The position numbers and the translations under genes were made by a program. This document shows, piece by piece, positions 45,201-51,200 of a stretch of 64,000 bases of DNA (within the stretch, counting starts at the first letter, position 1; each line of letters starts with the position of its first letter). Origin of the DNA: Calliopum simillimum (lineage: Eukaryota; Arthropoda; Insecta; Diptera; Lauxaniidae); the NCBI GenBank assembly GCA_951812925.1, contig OX638368.1:129169309-129233308 (forward strand). Direction: 5' to 3'. The notes beneath the pieces were generated by a model, which saw nothing but the letters and a program-made list of their open reading frames with translations, had not been told where the DNA came from and did not search any database.

Positions 45201-48200
45201 TCAGTTAACTCAACGTGAAGCAATTCAACCGATCATATTTCATAGGTAGCGATTTTATTTTTTAGTTATGTGGTAGAGTTGCTCCCGAGTACAAAACTAA
45301 AATCTAAATGCATATTCTGCTCGATAAGAAATCATGATTCAGGAAAACGTGAATTGTTGTTTCACTTTGCTTCACTTTTTATTCATGACACCTTCTTCTC
45401 GAAATCTTTCATTAATTTGTAGCTTTGTAGATAATTTTTTATACGCAATCTTCACATTAAGGTGCAATCTATATCTTCTAATCCTTAAGGGCCATTTTCA
45501 CAATGTTCAGCTAAAATTTAACTTCCAGATTAATAAAAATTTTGTATGAAATTTAATGTCAAAGTTCCAGTTAAAAGTTCTAGTTAAGGCTTAACTGAAC
45601 ATTGTGAAATTGGCCCTAAGTCTTATAAAAGTTTATATTTTAACATACATACATTGGTATGCATAGTTATCTGTCTGAAATGACAACGAAAGTGTGGGAG
45701 CATAAAAATCTTAATAGATTTTTGTGGTCTCTATTGAGTTTGTTTTAAAAAAGCAAAAGAAATGGTTCATCGAAAAAATTAAATAATTTCAATACTGAAA
45801 TTTCAATTGATTTGGTGTAAAAAATTAATTACTTCTGTTGTATGTATAAAAGTTAGTTTAGTGTAAGTTAGTGTATTGGTATTTACTTATAGTCAATCTA
45901 CAAAATTAAAAAAAAAAAAAAAAAAAATCGCTGCCAAAACCAAAATGAGCGGTTTGTTTTTCATTTAATACTAACATTCATATATTTCTAGGTAATGCTT
46001 TTGAAACGGACTGAAGAAGCTGCTCGTCAGCTTGAATCGACCAAATTGCTAAACCGTGGGTGAGTTTTAATAGTCAGTTTATTGTTCCGAGTACAAGGCA
46101 TTATTTTAATAGGGTTTTTTCCTAAAAGAAAATTTTACCGCCACGCCCCTTTAAAAAAAAATCATGATTTATGAGATTTGGTACACATGTAAAATGGATA
46201 GGGATAAATGACATCTTTAATAAGATAAGATGAACCCACCTTAGTAGGAAATCCTGATTTTTTGAAAGATTTTCAATTAAAAATTTGTATGGTGGAAAAA
46301 ATGTCCTGTGAAATACATTCCGTTCGACCCTGATTAAAATTAAATAAAAACAAGTATATATATAATTTTTGGGTAAAATCAAAACAATTTTTAAGAGAAA
46401 TCAATGCACAACATTCAGGTTTTCCTGAAATCCTCGTTTGAATTGTTGGCCACGAAAACCACTTCTGTTTTTGTCGCGTGCGACCGACCCCCTTGGTTTT
46501 TTGCAACTATCTTGAAAACGAAAAATTGCCCAAAATTAAACTTAGCACCAATTATAGGGCTAATTAAGAGCTATAAGTTAAGTTTATTGTCAAAATAAAA
46601 ATCCGTTTTATTTAGACTCTTCTTCTTGTGAGCTCAAAAATGTTATCAACAGTACTCTACATAAAAAAGCGGCGCTAAGCAAATAACGGCACATTTCACA
46701 GAACTATTTCGAATTTTATGAAAAAACTCCAGAACTATTCCAACGGACCCAGAACTTTAAAAAAATTTTCGGTTTTCGAAAATTCCGCGTCCAACTTCAC
46801 ATGAGTCGTAGGTTTGGGTTTTGATCTTATTATTATTATTTTTATTATGTTTGCAAAAATTTGAAAAGTTTTTTGCTTCTAATACCGGTCTAAGATGAAT
46901 GTCGTGTTTTCAAATTTTTTATGGTGTAGACAATAAGGTTTGCGCAATCGAATCTTCCGCTGCAGTTTTAAATGTTTTTTCTTCTAAAATGTATTTTTTA
47001 TTACTTCTACTCCTTGGGCTCCCATTGAATTGATTTTTAACATGGTTTTCCTTTAAAATCGAGGCTATTTTTTATGAGAATAATTATTTAATGTGTACAA
47101 GTTTTTAGCATATGCTCAAAACCATAAAAAACTACTTACATTTTTAAGACACATTTAACCAATTTCTTGTGTCTGGAAAATCAATGAAATTTGTAAGACA
47201 TTTGTTAGATGTATTTTTAGCATTTCATTGTGTAATTTTTGTTTTTATTTGCATTTTAAATTCACTTAATAATAATCACTACTGGATTTTACAGCTATAC
47301 TGATGAATTTCATGTACGTGAGGATTTGATGGGTCTCGCTATCGGATCGCATGGTGCAAATATACAAGCTGCCCGCCTACTTGATGGAGTTACAAACATT
47401 GAACTGGAAGAAAAAAGTTGCACGTTTAAAATAACGGGTGAATCTGAAGAAGCCGTGCAGCGTGCGCGTTCAATGCTTGAATATGCCGAGGAATTCTTTC
47501 AGGTACCCAGAGAGTTAGTTGGCAAAGTAATTGGTAAAAATGGTCGCATAATACAAGAAATTGTTGACAAAAGTGGAGTTTTTCGAATTAAGGTGAGTAG
47601 TTTTGAGCATCTTCTTAAAAGTACTGTACAAACTATTGAAAACAACAAAAAGATCGCTGGCGATGATGAACAAGATCAAAATATTCCGCGCGAACATGGC
47701 CATGTCCCATTTGTGTTCATCGGTACTGTTGAAAGCATTTCAAATGCAAAAGTGTTGTTGGAGTATCATTTGGCGCATCTAAAGGTAGGTTTTTTTTTTT
47801 TGTTTTTGGGACAACATATTCGAATGAAGTGTCATATTTGTTGGTTTTTACAATAGGAAGTAGAGCAATTACGTCAAGAGAAGCTTGAAATCGATCAGCA
47901 GTTACGAGCCATTCAAGAATCAACTATGGGTTCAATGCAAAACTTCCCCGTATCTCGCCGTTCGGAACGTGGTTATAGCAGCGATATTGAGTCAGTGCGT
48001 TCGGGTCGCAACGGACCGCGTGGTCGTGGAAGGGGACGAGGTGGTGGAAATGGTGGAAATCAGCGGTATCATCAAGGTATTGTGTTTTAATTAATGATTT
48101 TTTTTTAATTTGCTAAATTTATTTGTTTTTTTTTTTTTTAAAGGACGTCGCGATGATGATGATTACAACTCCCGCGGGGATCATCCACGTGAACGATATA

Positions 48201-51200
48201 ATGATCGAAGTGGCGGCGGCGGAGGAGGTGGTGGCGGTGGTGGTGGTTATCGTGGTGGCAACGATCGTCGTGGTGGCAGAGGACGTCCGAATAGAAATGA
48301 ACAAAATGGTAGGGAACATCACTACTATAACAATGAAGAGGACGTGCAGGAAGTTCGTGAACTAAGCAGCGTTGAAAGAGGCGATCGAGGTTTGTAGATG
48401 GGGTCTTTAGCTACATTTATGAAGGCTTGTACTTATTACGTTTTCACTATTTATTTTAGCAGAAAGCAATTCATCTTACGAAGGCAGTTCTCGAAGACGT
48501 AGAAGACAACGCAGTAGTGCTCCAAATAACAGTGAGTATGAAGTCTCCAATATTTTTTAACTTCTTAATAACTATTGTTGTATCATATAAGAAATATTGT
48601 ATTCGTACCCAAGCTATTCGATAGATTTTCTTTTTGATAGAGTAAAGTCGGCTATTATGGAATACGTATTTTTTTTATTCTTTATTGCGGACAAATGTTT
48701 CGTTAGAAGCCTAGTTTATTTGCATTTTTCGTTTGGTATGCAATTACTCCATATCTGATTTATTCAGTAAGTTTGTAAATAAATCAGTTCAAAAGTTATA
48801 ATGATTGAAGGAAAGGAACCCTGAAAATCACTAATTGAAAAATTTGCGTGTATTATGGAATACATATTATTTTAAATCATAAGCTGTGAAATCGATTTTA
48901 ATGAAATTTAGGACAGACGTAGACTGACTGAGGTAAAACATTTTCTGATAACTGAGCTGCGTCACGCCCTTTAAGAGATAAAACATTGTCACGGCTAAGT
49001 CGCTAAATAGATTCCAAGAAGGAATATACAAATTTGTTTTTTCTTATTCAGTGGATGGTGCTTCGATCACAAAAAGAAAATAAACTGCCATGGTTTGGAA
49101 ATGAACTTCACCCAAATGAAGGATATTATATACTTACTTTTTGTTTTGTTGCACTGCTCATAACGGAAAAATGCACTGTCACCGGATAAACCGTTGTTCT
49201 GACTTGTGTGAAATTCGAAGTGGAGATTGACTGAACACTGAAGGATATTAAAAGCTTTCTGTTTTTAAGTGGACATGGGATCAATCCTAACTTCGATAAA
49301 ATAAATATGTTGCCTTATAGGTAGTTAAAAACAAGTTCAAAATTTTCCCACATACAACAACAACAGCGGCCACGGTGTTCTACTACGTTGATAAAGTGTT
49401 TTTTCTTCTGCATCCAAAAAAGATTTATACGAATATTAAATTCTGTCAATACAAAATGTTCCTATACACAAAATGGCACTTGAAAGAAGTGTAGCTAACT
49501 AAAGGTGAATGGCCAAATATTGTCGGCGGCGTTACAAGTATAAAATAAATATCTAACAATCGAAACCAGCCGCCTTCAGCCCTTCCACATTACCCGTTTT
49601 GCACATCTTGCTCTAATCGATTTTTAAAAATTTTTAGAAGCTATGAACGCCTCACCTGCCATAACTTACATAAAAATTATACTTCTAAGGTTGAAGCTTC
49701 AGCACACGAATGAGTCAAAATTAATTTTTTTCAATCGCTAAAGTATTCCGAAATTTGAAAGAAAAAAAGTCGTATGATCGTGACGACTCTTTGTCAACGA
49801 CTAACATTAACCAACAAGTTTTTTCGGGAAAAACCGACGTACCAACCATATTTTTTGGTGTGCGAACTGTCAGTGAAGCAGTATTTGCCAAAAAGTCATA
49901 ACTTATGCACTTTGCGCGGCTTTTTTATGCGCTAATTTACTTTTGCTCGAAATTCATTTGTCTACCGAAATTCGATTTGCGCGAATCAAGGCGTTTGCTG
50001 GCTCCTTGTTAAGTTACCACAAAATACTTCAGGGTACATTTCGTCGGGTTAAAACTACAACTAGACATCTATGTACACTTTTGATGTTTTGCGAGAAACG
50101 ATGCTTAAGTTTTTTTAAATGTGCTATTTCGAAGCCTTCAACTTTAGCTTTTTTGGAAAAAATCGGATGGGGACATAATTTCAAGAAACCGACTAGATAG
50201 GGACGTAGAGCAGTTTTTTCTGTATACTTAACTCATAACATCAAAAATGTAGATGTCTAGTTGTAGTTTTAACGCGACGATTTGATATAAAAATGCTAAA
50301 TATTAATGATTCCAAAAGTAATCGAAATCGTTAATTTACTCACTGACCAGTTAAAATAATTTTGTATATCCCATTCAATAAATGTTTGTAACAGTCCACC
50401 ATTTAAACAATGGCACTCGGTCGAAACAAGTTTAATACGTATTGCGTCTCAATTTAATTTGAGCCATACTGACACAACTCATATTCCGTTTTAAAAACGG
50501 AATATGCTACCAGAAAATCAAGAATTTCAGACTTTGATCGAATTTCTTACATGCTCTGTAGATCAAAATCATATAGAAAATATGTAAGGCATCATTGCTC
50601 GTGAAATTTATAAAAAAACATGCAACATCAAAACATTGCGGATCTAAAAAGTGTCATAATCAGTGGATCGGATTTCGTGCGCTAAAATACATGTGAAAAA
50701 TTTGTAGAGACTCTCTACTAGAGAGTGTGCAATTCGATTTATTACAGTTATAAATTATTAAATTAGATTCTGAATTATCTTGGTTCAGAATTAATCCACT
50801 TTTTGAGTGCGTCTATAGTTTTGCACAACTTAGAAAATCCAAAGAAAACTAAAGTTTAATATAACGGTACCAGAGATCTGCAGCGAGTAGCTTTTTTGAT
50901 ACTTTAAATAGTAATCGGCATCACTCGCAAAAAAATGGATTCGAATGCGTATAAATCTTTAAGCAATAACTACTCGTGCTCCACTCATTCATGCTACATT
51001 CTATTGAGAGAATAAATCAATTAATAAATATGTTCTCTCTTAAATCATAAAACGACTCGTACTCAAAAACGCCATGATTCAAATTGTCATTAGTGTTCCT
51101 GCATAAAACGCGCATCACTCACAAGCCTAGTTCCCTTCACATATGTGCCAAATGTCATTCCTATACGTCGAACTGTTTCTGAGATCTGTCGTAGTTTGTT

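Noticed and set aside
48119..48365. Other-frame ORFs over Fmr1 exon 9
   Set aside because: T/I-rich and V/A-rich frames are shadows of the glycine-rich coding frame.
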